Notes: generated by a model not told the origin, from the letters alone. Shown: positions 7,862-16,086, numbered from the stretch's first letter. The stretch is 51,220 nucleotides of DNA from Bdellovibrionaceae bacterium UBA2316 (GCA_002345205.1 DDVI01000110.1:1-51220); one strand, 5' to 3'. Numbers and translations are program-made.

Positions 7862-8847
7862 AATCCTAATTTCTCCGCTAAATCTTTGACGGCTCGACTT
7901 GCTTGGCTAGAGCCTTTTTGCATCATATCGCGTTTATTTTCAAAGTCTAGAATGCTATAGGAGTCTAGGTTTACGTTAATTGTATAATCCACCTGAGAGC
8001 TTTCTTTAACCATTTGGCTCGAAATTTCTGCCCACACTAAGTTTTCTACGGAATCAGACTCATTGATCGGCGTTTTGAATGCACTTCCTGCCAGAACATT
8101 AACAAGAACAATGTAATTCGCACCTTGTTTTCGCATGTGTTCGGCAACGCTACGGATTTCACGAACGGCACTGATATTTTTTTGGTACGGCTTAAATAAC
8201 GGGGGGTACGGAATACAGTATGGCAATAAGGCTTCTAGTTTGCCTCGGTTCATCATATAGGTTTTGTTTTTTTCCAGATTCAAAGCTGGACACGCAAATG
8301 GTTTTTTGAAGTCTTCGGCCTTCAAATTATGGAATGTTGACTTGATGATGCTTTGGATAGCCCCAAAATCACCCGCGCGTTTCCCCGAAATAAGGCCTTT
8401 TTTTAAGATATCTTCGCCTTTAATTTTAAACATCTGCCATTCCGTATCGTTTGCCGACCCACGCCAAGCGTACAAACTAGCCACGAGCGCGCCCATTTCA
8501 ATACCAGCTACGTTATATATTGGAATTTTGTTTTTTTGAAATTCCTGAATAACCCCGATTTGTCCAAACACGCGTCCACCACCGGGGCCAAAAATTACAC
8601 CCACTTTCGGTAAGCGCGGCATAGGACGTGGTGGTGTGTTTTCAACTTCAACTTCGTCGGGCCCTACATTGTCATCGACAACGGGGCGGTCGTCTTCGGT
8701 CTCTGGCGTTGGTGCCGTAGTTTCTTTTGGCTTTACACCGATGGCATCCGACTTCGCCGCTGGCGTGGTTGGCGTTCCCGTATGTCTCAGCGGAGTTTGA
8801 CAACCAATCATGGCGATAACTGCTAAAGTTAAAATTATTAATTTCAT
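7858..8847 (-). CDS. Patatin-fold lipoprotein lacking the catalytic Ser and Asp (pseudo-enzyme)
   Basis: Residues 1-16 are a lipoprotein signal (LAVIAMIGC, Cys16). A Pro/Thr/Glu-rich linker runs to about 78. The patatin-like fold begins at KVGVIFGPGGGRVFGQIGV, an intact oxyanion-hole glycine loop. The nucleophile elbow, normally GxSxG, reads GIEMG (115-119), so Ser is replaced by Glu117 (codon GAA, checked on the sequence). The DGG/DGA motif carrying the partner Asp is also absent near PPLFKPYQKN. Patatin-family proteins are lipid hydrolases; this copy is predicted to be inactive and anchored in the envelope, perhaps as a binding or scaffold protein. It is coupled to pepP by an ATGA overlap. 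The fold call is good; the role is unknown. Confidence 0.8.
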   Translation of the reverse strand: MKLIILTLAVIAMIGCQTPLRHTGTPTTPAAKSDAIGVKPKETTAPTPETEDDRPVVDDNVGPDEVEVENTPPRPMPRLPKVGVIFGPGGGRVFGQIGVIQEFQKNKIPIYNVAGIEMGALVASLYAWRGSANDTEWQMFKIKGEDILKKGLISGKRAGDFGAIQSIIKSTFHNLKAEDFKKPFACPALNLEKNKTYMMNRGKLEALLPYCIPYPPLFKPYQKNISAVREIRSVAEHMRKQGANYIVLVNVLAGSAFKTPINESDSVENLVWAEISSQMVKESSQVDYTINVNLDSYSILDFENKRDMMQKGSSQASRAVKDLAEKLGL

Positions 8848-8891
8848 ATTTTCTCCCGATGGTGCGCTCGTCAGATGACCTCGAAAGAATT

Positions 8892-9656
8892 CTAACTGCT
8901 ATTTTTTCCAAGAAAAAGGAAAAACTCTTTATTTCCGTCTTTTCCTGCAATCGATGAAGAAAAATATTTTTTTACTTTAAAGTTTAACGATTCAGCAAAT
9001 TGGATCATTGATTTTTCTAGCCCCTGATAGAGCGATTCATCCTCAACTACACCTTTTTCATTCAGGGCGTCAGGACCTAGCTCAAACTGTGGTTTGGTTA
9101 AAACAAGTATCTCGCCAGTATTTTTTAGCACGGACACTAGCTGAGGCAAAATCAGCTTAACGCTGATGAACGAAACATCCATACAAATAAAATCAAATCC
9201 CATTTTGGGTACATGTTTTTGAAATTCTTCATTGGAATCCAAAGATCGTGCGTTAGTTTTTTCAAGTAGTGTAAAGTTAGGATGATTTCTGACATGAGCG
9301 TGTGTCTGATCTTGCCCCACATCGATGCCCAGCACAGAATGAGCACCCATTTTTAAAAGAAATTCGGAAAATCCACCTGTCGAAACACCAACGTCTAAGC
9401 AGTCTTTTCCTTGATACACAAGCTGCAATAGATCGGTGGCACCCTTAATCTTATGTCCCGCACGTGATACAAACTCACTAGCAAAACCAGAGGCGACTTC
9501 AAACTGAGTGTCTTCGGGATAGTCCTCGCTGGGTTTAGTAACGACTTTTTTGCTGCCAGAAATAACGACGCTGACCTGACCACCTTTGATCATGTCTTGG
9601 GCTCGCGTTCGTGTCGGGGCTAAATTCTGCTTAACTAGCAATACATCCGCGCGCAT
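8892..9656 (-). CDS. tlyA: TlyA-family rRNA (cytidine-2'-O)-methyltransferase
   Basis: TlyA enzymes methylate ribose 2'-OH of cytidines in 16S and/or 23S rRNA; the family was earlier called hemolysin A. Residues 1-60 form an S4 RNA-binding domain (MRADVLLVKQNLAPTRTRA). The FtsJ-like methyltransferase domain follows, with SAM-binding DVGVSTGGF at 88-96 and likely K-D-K-E residues: a Lys in HKIKGA (about 69-71), Asp160 (MDVSFIS), Lys188 (LTKPQFE) and Glu244 (NKEFFLF). Length 254 aa is typical. It follows ispA by 3 bp on the same strand, in the order xseA-xseB-ispA-tlyA known from many bacteria (often with dxs, which is absent here). It is expected to act in the cytoplasm on ribosomal RNA. Confidence 0.94.
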   Translation of the reverse strand: MRADVLLVKQNLAPTRTRAQDMIKGGQVSVVISGSKKVVTKPSEDYPEDTQFEVASGFASEFVSRAGHKIKGATDLLQLVYQGKDCLDVGVSTGGFSEFLLKMGAHSVLGIDVGQDQTHAHVRNHPNFTLLEKTNARSLDSNEEFQKHVPKMGFDFICMDVSFISVKLILPQLVSVLKNTGEILVLTKPQFELGPDALNEKGVVEDESLYQGLEKSMIQFAESLNFKVKKYFSSSIAGKDGNKEFFLFLGKNSS

Positions 9657-9659
9657 GGA

Positions 9660-10619
9660 CTATTTTTCGCGAGTTATGTTCCACTTAAGGAATTGCAGCA
9701 AATGCTGATTCTTGCCGGATGGACTATTTAGTTTTTGATCTAAGTCAAAAATTTTGGATTCAATTTGCTGATGAATCTGTTTTAAAAATTCTGTCAGCTT
9801 ATCGACTGTCTTGTAATGATGGATCAGATTTTTCTTTGAATCTTTATCTTGCGCACTATCTAAAATATCATCTTTAACTTGAAATGCATATCCTAGCAAT
9901 AGCCCAACATCTTTCATCGGCACTAGCTGTTCTATCGGCAAATTTTTAATTAATGCCGGCCCCGTCAGCGCGCCAGAAATTAACGCCCCTGTTTTTAACA
10001 AGTGAATTTGATTCAAATGCGACGGCGTTGCCGCCACCGCGCCAGAATCCAACGTGATATCAAAATACTGCCCTAAAATCATTCCATTTAAACCCGAAGA
10101 ATGCGCCAGTTGAGTTATTAAAGCGCCCAGTGGTGATCCCAGTTTTGAATAATGTTTAGCTAAAACCGCAAAGGCTTCTGTGAGTAACGAATCGCCTGCT
10201 AGCAACGCAATCGCATCGCCATAAACTTTGTGGTTAGTCGGCTTGCCACGCCTGAAATCATCGTTATCCATGCAGGGTAAATCGTCGTGAATCAGGGAAT
10301 AGGTGTGAATCATTTCGATTGCCATGGCCCATGGGTACACTGAATCCACACGTAAACCTAAATACTGCGCACCCGCAAAGCTTAACAGCGGACGAAAGCG
10401 TTTACCGCCAGAGAAAAACGAATACTTGATGCTTTCAAATTGGGAATTTTTAATAGAAATCTGTGCGGCGTCTCCAAGGCTAGCTAGCGAGGCCTGTTGA
10501 ATTTTATCAATGGCTTGACTAGCACCCGCCACAGCAATGCTTGTTTCCGTGAAAAGCTGTAAAAATTCATTCTGGCAAAAATTCTCGAAAGATTCTTGCT
10601 CTCTCGAATATAAATTCAT
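9660..10619 (-). CDS. ispA: Polyprenyl diphosphate synthase (farnesyl/geranylgeranyl type)
   Basis: The enzyme condenses isopentenyl diphosphate with allylic diphosphates to give C15 or C20 chains for quinones and undecaprenyl carriers. The first Asp-rich motif DDLPCMD is at 112-118, followed by DDFRRGKPTNHK; the second is DDILD at 250-254 after FQVK. GGKRFRPLL at 71-79 binds diphosphate. Length 319 aa is slightly longer than the ~300 typical of IspA, with an N-terminal extension of about 25 residues. It lies between xseB and tlyA with gaps of 3 bp each, clearly one operon. Chain length cannot be fixed by reading alone; the FPP synthase name follows family and context. Confidence 0.93.
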   Translation of the reverse strand: MNLYSREQESFENFCQNEFLQLFTETSIAVAGASQAIDKIQQASLASLGDAAQISIKNSQFESIKYSFFSGGKRFRPLLSFAGAQYLGLRVDSVYPWAMAIEMIHTYSLIHDDLPCMDNDDFRRGKPTNHKVYGDAIALLAGDSLLTEAFAVLAKHYSKLGSPLGALITQLAHSSGLNGMILGQYFDITLDSGAVAATPSHLNQIHLLKTGALISGALTGPALIKNLPIEQLVPMKDVGLLLGYAFQVKDDILDSAQDKDSKKNLIHHYKTVDKLTEFLKQIHQQIESKIFDLDQKLNSPSGKNQHLLQFLKWNITREK

Positions 10620-10622
10620 CTC

Positions 10623-10847
10623 TTACTTTTCTTCGCCAGAGAATGGAACCGTGACTGGGTTGCCGTCTTTATCGATGCTCATAAGTTTTTTAACTTTAAG
10701 TTCGGCTTCCGTTAGTTTAGCGTTGCACTCACGGGATAGCTTTACGCCTTCTTCGAAAAATTTTAATGATTCTTCTAAGCTCACGTCGCCTTTTTCCATT
10801 TTACCAACGATTTCTTCAAGACGATTTAATTTTTTTTCAAAATCCAT
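10623..10847 (-). CDS. xseB: Exodeoxyribonuclease VII small subunit
   Basis: XseB is the small helical subunit of exonuclease VII, which degrades single-stranded DNA from both ends in a complex with XseA. The 74-aa protein carries the family pattern FEKKLNRLEEIVGKMEKGDVSLEESLKFFEEGVKLSRECNAKLTEAE, here split only for description: RLEEIV, EKGDVSLEESL, FEEG and KLTEAE. Length is normal (about 70-80 aa). It begins 3 bp after the xseA stop and ends 3 bp before ispA, so it is operonic with both. Confidence 0.95.
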   Translation of the reverse strand: MDFEKKLNRLEEIVGKMEKGDVSLEESLKFFEEGVKLSRECNAKLTEAELKVKKLMSIDKDGNPVTVPFSGEEK

Positions 10848-10850
10848 ACC

Positions 10851-12233
10851 CTATCCCTCTTTCTTAAGTTCACTTATTTTAATTTTAACTGCACCCTTGC
10901 AGAACTTGATTCCAAGTTCCTGGTTAATATCTACATCATCTGCAGAACGGATAACGTTTTCACCTTGGGTCACGATTGAATACCCACGATCAAGTACTTT
11001 CAGCGGGCTAATAGAATCTAATACCGCCATACGGCTTTCTAATTTATGCCGAGCGCTTTCCAGCGCCTTTTTAATAGCGGTGTGCAGATCTTTAGTTTTG
11101 TGATTTACTTCACGGCGAGCCAAATCCATCTTAACTTGTGGATGCGGCATCTTTTCTGTCAAAACTTCTAATTTATGTTTATGCTTTAAAAACAAAGTAT
11201 CCGTAGCAACTTGCAAGCGGTTTAACAATTCATCATTTCTAAGCGATAGATCTTGCAGATTCTTTTGCGGATCCACCAATCGAAGTCGTAAATTTTCTAG
11301 GCGACTAGTTAGATCCTTAATTTTTCTATTAAATGAATTGTTCAAGTTATGACTTAGATGAACCAACCGCTGATGTAATTCCTTTGAGCTTTTCGCAACT
11401 AATTCCGCCGCGGCCGATGGTGTTGGCGCGCGCAAGTCCGCTACGAAGTCTGAAATCGTAAAATCGATTTCGTGTCCCACTGCCGAAATCGTAGGAATAG
11501 GCGACTGTGCAATCATCCGCACCAATCGTTCATCGTTAAAGGCCCATAGGTCTTCAATCGAACCCCCACCACGCGCAAGGACAATAATATCGACATTGGG
11601 AAGTTTCCAGGCCATTTGCAAGGCTTCCATAATTTTCTCGGGCGCACCATCACCTTGAACCAAAGTTGGAATTAATGTGACATCTAAAAACGGTGCCCTA
11701 CGAGTTACAATTTGAATAAAATCTTGAATCGCAGCCCCAGTTGGAGAACTAATAACCACAATCTTATTTGGATGAGACGGAATGGCGCGTTTTTTAGAGG
11801 ACTCAAATAAACCTTCAGATTTTAGTTTTGTCTTAAGCTCTTCGAACGCTTTTTGTAAAGCACCGGCACCCACGGGTTCCATATGTTCGCATAGAATTTG
11901 GTAACTGCCACGGGGCTCAAATACACTGATGCGACCCTTAATCAAAACTTCTAATCCATCATGAACTTTGAATTTAATTTTTGAATTAAATCCACGAAAC
12001 ATGACCGCAGAAATTTGTGATTTAGCATCTTTTAAAGAAAAATAGAAGTGCCCTGACGTATGCGCTTTAAAATTTGAAATTTCACCTCGTAGCCAGATGG
12101 AAACCATCTGCCCTTCAAGAAGCTGCTTGATGCGTAAGTTAAGTTGCTCTACGGTTAATACCGTTGTTTCGCTTTGCTGAGCTTGCATCAAATTAGACTG
12201 TGAACTTAAGGGGATATTTATGTCATTCGCCAT
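10851..12233 (-). CDS. xseA: Exodeoxyribonuclease VII large subunit
   Basis: XseA is the catalytic subunit of exonuclease VII (single-stranded DNA degradation, repair). An OB-fold is visible at about 25-120 (VSIWLRGEISNFKAHTSGHFYFSLKD, a hallmark, read as separate motifs GEISNF and SGHFYFSLKD). The nuclease domain contains GAAIQDF, ARGGGSIEDLW, VGHEIDFTISDFVADLRAPTPSAAAE, followed by a long coiled coil (about 285-400) and a C-terminal segment with LDRGYSIV. Length 460 aa is normal. No strong Shine-Dalgarno sequence precedes the ATG at 12233, and the first 20 residues are poorly conserved in the family, so a slightly later start is possible. It heads the xseA-xseB-ispA-tlyA run. Confidence 0.95.
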   Translation of the reverse strand: MANDINIPLSSQSNLMQAQQSETTVLTVEQLNLRIKQLLEGQMVSIWLRGEISNFKAHTSGHFYFSLKDAKSQISAVMFRGFNSKIKFKVHDGLEVLIKGRISVFEPRGSYQILCEHMEPVGAGALQKAFEELKTKLKSEGLFESSKKRAIPSHPNKIVVISSPTGAAIQDFIQIVTRRAPFLDVTLIPTLVQGDGAPEKIMEALQMAWKLPNVDIIVLARGGGSIEDLWAFNDERLVRMIAQSPIPTISAVGHEIDFTISDFVADLRAPTPSAAAELVAKSSKELHQRLVHLSHNLNNSFNRKIKDLTSRLENLRLRLVDPQKNLQDLSLRNDELLNRLQVATDTLFLKHKHKLEVLTEKMPHPQVKMDLARREVNHKTKDLHTAIKKALESARHKLESRMAVLDSISPLKVLDRGYSIVTQGENVIRSADDVDINQELGIKFCKGAVKIKISELKKEG

Positions 12234-12290
12234 TAGGAAAGGACAGTAGTCGGCAATAATACGACTGTCAACGAACGGTGATTTATGGAA

Positions 12291-12506
12291 CTATGAAATA
12301 AGCAGATTTTGTACGGACCATAAACCGCCCGCAAAAAAACAAATCCACGCCAAAGGCGCATGGGCCTTTAGTTGCAAGATAAATAAATTTGACTGATGTT
12401 CTTGGGCCAGTCGACCTAAAAATGGGCCCTCTAACGCCAAAAGCACTATAAATCCATAGAAAAATACAACGAACGGAAAATAGTAATCTAATAGAATCAA
12501 ATTCAT
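12291..12506 (-). CDS. Small two-helix membrane protein, 71 aa
   Basis: I do not recognise a family. The protein has two hydrophobic stretches, about 8-27 (YYFPFVVFFYGFIVLLALEG) and about 50-70 (HAPLAWICFFAGGLWSVQNL), joined by a short polar loop, so it should be an inner-membrane protein. It lies 57 bp before xseA on the same strand. The ribosome site is weak. Its hydrophobic pattern and codon use look like a real gene, whereas the overlapping frame at 12283-12510 looks like a shadow. Confidence 0.6.
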   Translation of the reverse strand: MNLILLDYYFPFVVFFYGFIVLLALEGPFLGRLAQEHQSNLFILQLKAHAPLAWICFFAGGLWSVQNLLIS

Positions 12507-12550
12507 ACATTTTTGTCGGAAAAATTTTTATTTATTAGAGTCCTGATACA

Positions 12551-12579
12551 TTGAATATTTCTAAAAAGTGCGCTATATT
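12551..12579 (+). promoter_or_regulatory. Sigma-70 type promoter of the 6S RNA gene
   Basis: TTGAAT at 12551-12556 and TATATT at 12574-12579 are separated by 17 bp, the ideal spacing. Transcription would begin near 12587, just before the structured 6S RNA region. Confidence 0.7.
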
Positions 12580-12586
12580 TATTTAT

Positions 12587-12760
12587 AGGTTCGACGGCGT
12601 AAAGCTCATCGAAATAAACCTTACAAGCAAAGAATTAGGGGACTGTCCCTGACAATGGTGTGCAAGCCCAGCTCGTACTGGGAAGCCTAAAGTTGTTACC
12701 ATGGTCACCCACTTTAATATTGAGGTTTATTTTCAGAGTTGTCTTCGGGCCTTTTTTTTT
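12587..12760 (+). ncRNA. ssrS: 6S RNA
   Basis: 6S RNA binds housekeeping RNA polymerase as a mimic of an open promoter and lowers its use. The ends pair to form the long closing stem: AAATAAACCT (12612-12621) with AGGTTTATTT (12723-12732), extended by GCTC/GAGT further out. The apical part reads GGTGTGCAAGC, a CCCAG/CTGGG hairpin and GGGAAGCCTAAAGTTG, which closely follows the E. coli 6S segment with GAGAAGCCTTAAAACTG; AGGGGACTGTCCCTGA also resembles E. coli's CCAGTCCCCTGA. A promoter lies upstream and a run of nine T at 12752-12760 ends the transcript. It sits beside the xse genes and divergent from the small membrane gene. The exact 3' end is approximate. Confidence 0.88.
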
Positions 12761-12799
12761 GGAAACCCTGTCTAAAGTCTATACGCAATTACTATGTTA

Positions 12800-12821
12800 A
12801 AATAAAAACGGCCTTCCCGTT
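12800..12821 (-). terminator. Intrinsic terminator of the beta-barrel gene
   Basis: On the minus strand, AACGG, a 5-nt loop and CCGTT are followed by TTTATTTT. It lies 60 bp after the stop of the gene at 12880-13887 and also separates it from the convergent 6S RNA gene. Confidence 0.6.
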
Positions 12822-12879
12822 CAGGAAGACAGCTCTTCTTATCTTAATTCGAAAAAATATTGTTGTGGTACTTTATGAA

Positions 12880-13887
12880 TTAAATCTTTTTAGTTTTAAG
12901 TTTTTTAGACGCTACTTTATCTAAAGCAATACGTGCTTGGATACCAACGCGAGTGTCGTTTGGCTGACCATTGTCGTTTTTACGGAAACGAACTTCTGGA
13001 GCGATTACTAACCAAGAGTTAACTGGTAAATTGTACGCTACAGCCAATTCTTTATCTTGCTTATCAAGGTATTGGTATTCAACTACAACAGCGCCGCGGC
13101 CTAGTTGGTAAGATCCACCAATTTGTCCACCGAACTTAGTGTTTGGCATAGATGGATTGTTGTCGAAAACAAGTCCTTCAGCCCATACTTTGTATTTACC
13201 TTCGTCACCTGTGTAAACGAAACCTAAGCTTCCGCGAATTTCTTTTTCAGATACGTTAGCATTTTCTTTGATTAATGCCGACGCCTGTAATTTCAACTGT
13301 TCAGATAAAGCTTTAGTAACTTTGATCGATACCCCTTTGTCGTCAGAAACTTTAAAATCTCCGGCGCCATTTTCGTACATACTGATTGCAACTGAATCTA
13401 CTACTTTTAAGAAATTAGCAGGAAGAGTCACAGTCAAACCGATCATTTCACGTTCTGCACTTAAGTTGTAAAGTAAGTTATCACGGAACATTGGAAGTTC
13501 AGACATAGCCTGACCGAACGCCATTGTTTGTTTACCGGCAGTGATGATCGCACGTGGTAAACCGCTTACTTTATCTGTTTCGATTTGGATGTAAGCTTCT
13601 TCAACTAACTTTTCGATTTCAACTTTTTGCCAATCTTTAGACTTTCCATTTTCAACAAGAGTTTGTTCTAAGCGCGCCTTAACTACAGCTTTGATACCTT
13701 CTCTCATTAGAACTTCGAATCTTAAATCAAGATTCCCTTTTAAAGACGCTTCATAATCAGCGACTTTAGATGATGTCATATCGACAGTTGCATCAGCACC
13801 GACACGTAACCAAGGTGTTACTTGCGTGTCAGCAATAGAAAACCCCGCACTCAAAATGAGTGATAAAACCAATTTAGTTGCTTTCAT
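12880..13887 (-). CDS. Outer-membrane beta-barrel (porin-like) protein
   Basis: A signal peptide (MKATKLVLSLILSAGFSIA) leads into a protein made of alternating hydrophobic/polar strands, such as IRGSLGFVYTG, KYKVWAEGLVF, QIGGSYQLGRGAVVVEYQYL and TRVGIQARIAL, the pattern of a barrel of about 12-16 strands. This suggests an outer-membrane channel, though no specific porin family is certain. AGGAGA precedes the ATG by 5 bases. The C-terminus is odd: instead of a final aromatic residue, the last strand is followed by a basic tail (KVASKKLKTKK), which would be unusual for BamA recognition. It is monocistronic with its own terminator. A sigma-54-like promoter may lie about 73 bp upstream. Confidence 0.75.
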   Translation of the reverse strand: MKATKLVLSLILSAGFSIADTQVTPWLRVGADATVDMTSSKVADYEASLKGNLDLRFEVLMREGIKAVVKARLEQTLVENGKSKDWQKVEIEKLVEEAYIQIETDKVSGLPRAIITAGKQTMAFGQAMSELPMFRDNLLYNLSAEREMIGLTVTLPANFLKVVDSVAISMYENGAGDFKVSDDKGVSIKVTKALSEQLKLQASALIKENANVSEKEIRGSLGFVYTGDEGKYKVWAEGLVFDNNPSMPNTKFGGQIGGSYQLGRGAVVVEYQYLDKQDKELAVAYNLPVNSWLVIAPEVRFRKNDNGQPNDTRVGIQARIALDKVASKKLKTKKI

Positions 13888-14303
13888 TTTTTTCTCCTAT
13901 GTGTTTTTTTCGGCTGTGTTAAGGAGGCCCCCTCTTAATCATCACGGGTTTTTCCTATGATCAATGCGTGTGCCACGATTTAAATTTTTTAAAAAAATTG
14001 AAAGTGACAACTTTAGCGCAGGAAACCGCATTGAAAAATTCGCACGCATGAAAAAATTTTAGAAACTAGAGTAACGCCGTATTTTGTCGTATAAATTTTC
14101 TAAACGCATAGAATCAATTGATGGATTGAAAAAGAATTTTAAATACTTAGCAGTTTGTCACCACTGTCTCGCAAATAGTCACCGAAAATTTTCTCTACAT
14201 GTCTTTATTTCGTCGTCAGAGGGAAATCCAAGTTTTGAAGTTGGATTTGATTTTGCTTTTATAATTTCGAACGCAAAAAACTGCATAGACAGAGGGGATT
14301 TTT
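13888..14303. other. 416-bp divergent intergenic region
   Basis: This region separates the minus-strand porin-like gene from the plus-strand BamD-like gene. It holds the AGGAGA ribosome site of the former, AGGGGA of the latter, and a sigma-54-like element at 13960-13975. A TTG-initiated frame at 14084-14338 overlaps the start of the next gene out of frame and has no ribosome site, so it is not called. Nothing else is recognised. Confidence 0.5.
13960..13975 (-). promoter_or_regulatory. Possible sigma-54 promoter of the porin-like gene
   Basis: On the minus strand the sequence reads TGGCACACGCATTGAT, against the consensus TGGCACG-N4-TTGC[A/T]. The -24 element is nearly perfect; the -12 GC is GA, which usually weakens or abolishes use. 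A start about 12 bp downstream would give a leader of about 60 nt. A sigma-54 activator gene lies at 38640-40211, but no link is shown. Confidence 0.25.
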
Positions 14304-15311
14304 ATGAAATGGTTTTTATCATTTGTATTGGCAGCTAGCATTGGCCATGCACAAAATAATAATTTAGGGGAGGTAATTACATCACTTTTACAAAAAGCGG
14401 GCTTTGTCGATTTCCTATCTGATAAAGGCGAATGCCCAGAACGATGGGAGCATTTACCGGAACAAGAGGCTCAGGCGCTTATCCAAAAAGCGTTCGAACT
14501 AAGATCAAAAAGTAAATACTGTGAGTCAGGTCGCTATTTCTATGAGCTACGTCGTCAGTGGCCCACAAAAGACTATTACAAAATGGCCTGGAAAGAGCTA
14601 GTTAACTCATATGTATTGGCAGATGATTTGATTGCCGCAATCAATGAAGGGAATGACTTCATGGATTTTTTTCGTGGCACTCCTGATGTTGAAGATGTTC
14701 ATTTGATATTGATAAATGCTGTTTACATGAAAATGATGGCGGCGGGAGCCGAGCGTTCACAGGAATGGACAGAATACGCACTTGGTATTTCAAAAGAACA
14801 AACCAGCGACAATCCCTATTTAAAGAATTTGAGTTTTAAAGATTTCTTAGAAAAATATCCAAATTCACCCAACGTAAAAGTTATTGAAGGCATGATGAGA
14901 CATGCACGTAATAACCACGCTGAATACCACCTGAAAATTGGTAACTATTATGCTACTCGTATGATGCCAGACGCCGCAATGCCAAACTACCCTGCGGCTA
15001 TCGGTCGCTATGCTCTGGTGCTAAAATGGGGCCCGATTGTTTCTTCATATAATCAAGCGTTGTATTCGACTGTTGATGTGCTTTATAAAATGTCTTCAGT
15101 GATTGAGTCGAGCACCATCAGTGAAGAAAAATTAAAAGAATGGCTACAAATCGATTCCAATCGTGATAAAAAGGCCGTTGATCGCAAAGCCATCGTATCA
15201 CAAATCAAAATTCAGATTGCAGAGCTACAAAAGAAAATGAATTCTGAAACGATAACACAGGATATTTGGATTCAAAAGACCAGATTGTTAATCGAAGAAA
15301 AACAGAAATAG
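14304..15311 (+). CDS. BamD/YfiO-like TPR protein, exported, without lipobox
   Basis: The protein has a signal peptide ending HAQ (about residue 17) and TPR-like helices that follow the BamD/YfiO pattern: ALIQKAFELRSKSKYCESGRYFYELRRQWPTKDYY, FLEKYPNSPNVK, HAEYHLKIGNYYATRMM and IGRYALVLKWGP, seen here as separate motifs. BamD is the essential lipoprotein of the outer-membrane barrel assembly machine; this protein has no Cys after the signal, so it should be soluble in the periplasm, which is atypical. At 335 aa it is longer than usual BamD (~245). AGGGGA precedes the ATG. It lies directly before tolQ, where it could act like CpoB, linking wall synthesis and Tol. The BamD-like fold is fairly sure; true BamD function is not. 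Confidence 0.7.
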   Translation: MKWFLSFVLAASIGHAQNNNLGEVITSLLQKAGFVDFLSDKGECPERWEHLPEQEAQALIQKAFELRSKSKYCESGRYFYELRRQWPTKDYYKMAWKELVNSYVLADDLIAAINEGNDFMDFFRGTPDVEDVHLILINAVYMKMMAAGAERSQEWTEYALGISKEQTSDNPYLKNLSFKDFLEKYPNSPNVKVIEGMMRHARNNHAEYHLKIGNYYATRMMPDAAMPNYPAAIGRYALVLKWGPIVSSYNQALYSTVDVLYKMSSVIESSTISEEKLKEWLQIDSNRDKKAVDRKAIVSQIKIQIAELQKKMNSETITQDIWIQKTRLLIEEKQK

Positions 15312-15312
15312 G

Positions 15313-15340
15313 TTGACCACACGAAAGCACCTCATAAGAT
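15313..15340 (+). promoter_or_regulatory. Promoter of tolQRAB
   Basis: TTGACC (15313-15318), 16 bp, TAAGAT (15335-15340). The expected start is near 15347, 12 bases before the tolQ ATG, so this leader would be short. Read-through from the BamD-like gene is also possible. Confidence 0.45.
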
Positions 15341-15358
15341 AACGTATGGGGTGTTTCT

Positions 15359-16060
15359 ATGGATAAAATTGCAGTTAATACGAGTCCTATTGAGGCTATT
15401 CTTCAGGCCTCTATTGTTGTTCAGTTTACGCTACTAATTTTAATTGGTTTAAGTGTAGTTTGCTGGGGTATTGCTTATAATAAGTGGCAATTACTGAGAA
15501 GAATCAAAACCACGAATGAAGTTTTCCTTTCTTATTTTTGGAAATCCAATTCTCTAGAAAATCTTTACGATGATTTGGACAAATTTCGTGATAGCACACT
15601 AGCGCATGTTTTCAAATCTGCGTACGTGGAAATGAAAAAATTAGCAGATAGTCGTCCAAACGATGGAAAATCCGAAGCCGCCAAACCCGCTTTAAATAAT
15701 ATGGATAATTTGGAACGTGTCATCCGCAAATCTATCGAAAATGAAATGGCAAATATGGAATCAAAACTTACGGTGCTGGCTACAACTGGCAGTACAGGAC
15801 CTTTCGTAGGTTTATTCGGTACCGTTTGGGGTATCATGAGTTCGTTTCATAAAATTGGAACAACAGGAAATGCAAGCTTGGCCGTCGTAGCGCCGGGTAT
15901 TTCTGAAGCGCTTGTGGCTACGGCGATTGGTTTAGCAGCCGCAATTCCGGCGGTAGTTTTATACAATCATTTTATTTCAACAATTAGAAAAGAGGAAATT
16001 GAGCTAAACAATTTTTCTGCTGATTTCTTGAACATCGTTAAACGTAACTTTTTTAACTAA
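15359..16060 (+). CDS. tolQ: Tol-Pal system proton channel protein TolQ
   Basis: TolQ and TolR form the inner-membrane motor that uses proton flow to energise TolA, keeping the outer membrane tied to the division site. Three transmembrane helices are visible: about 18-40 (VVQFTLLILIGLSVVCW), about 140-165 (ATTGSTGPFVGLFGTVWGIM, a family hallmark) and about 178-203 (ALVATAIGLAAAIPAVVLYNHF). The cytoplasmic loop lies between helices 1 and 2, as in MotA/TolQ/ExbB proteins. Length 233 aa is normal. It begins the tolQRAB group; tolR follows after 26 bp. The genomic company with tolR, tolA and tolB separates it from ExbB. Confidence 0.94.
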   Translation: MDKIAVNTSPIEAILQASIVVQFTLLILIGLSVVCWGIAYNKWQLLRRIKTTNEVFLSYFWKSNSLENLYDDLDKFRDSTLAHVFKSAYVEMKKLADSRPNDGKSEAAKPALNNMDNLERVIRKSIENEMANMESKLTVLATTGSTGPFVGLFGTVWGIMSSFHKIGTTGNASLAVVAPGISEALVATAIGLAAAIPAVVLYNHFISTIRKEEIELNNFSADFLNIVKRNFFN

Positions 16061-16086
16061 CCTTTTAACCAAGCACGAGAATACGT

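Noticed and set aside
12283..12510. 75-aa frame overlapping the small membrane gene
   Set aside because: It is the same region in another frame; the 12291-12506 frame has a clear two-helix membrane pattern, this one does not.
14084..14338. 84-aa frame in the intergenic region before the BamD-like gene
   Set aside because: It begins at TTG without a ribosome site, overlaps the next gene out of frame and has no recognisable feature.
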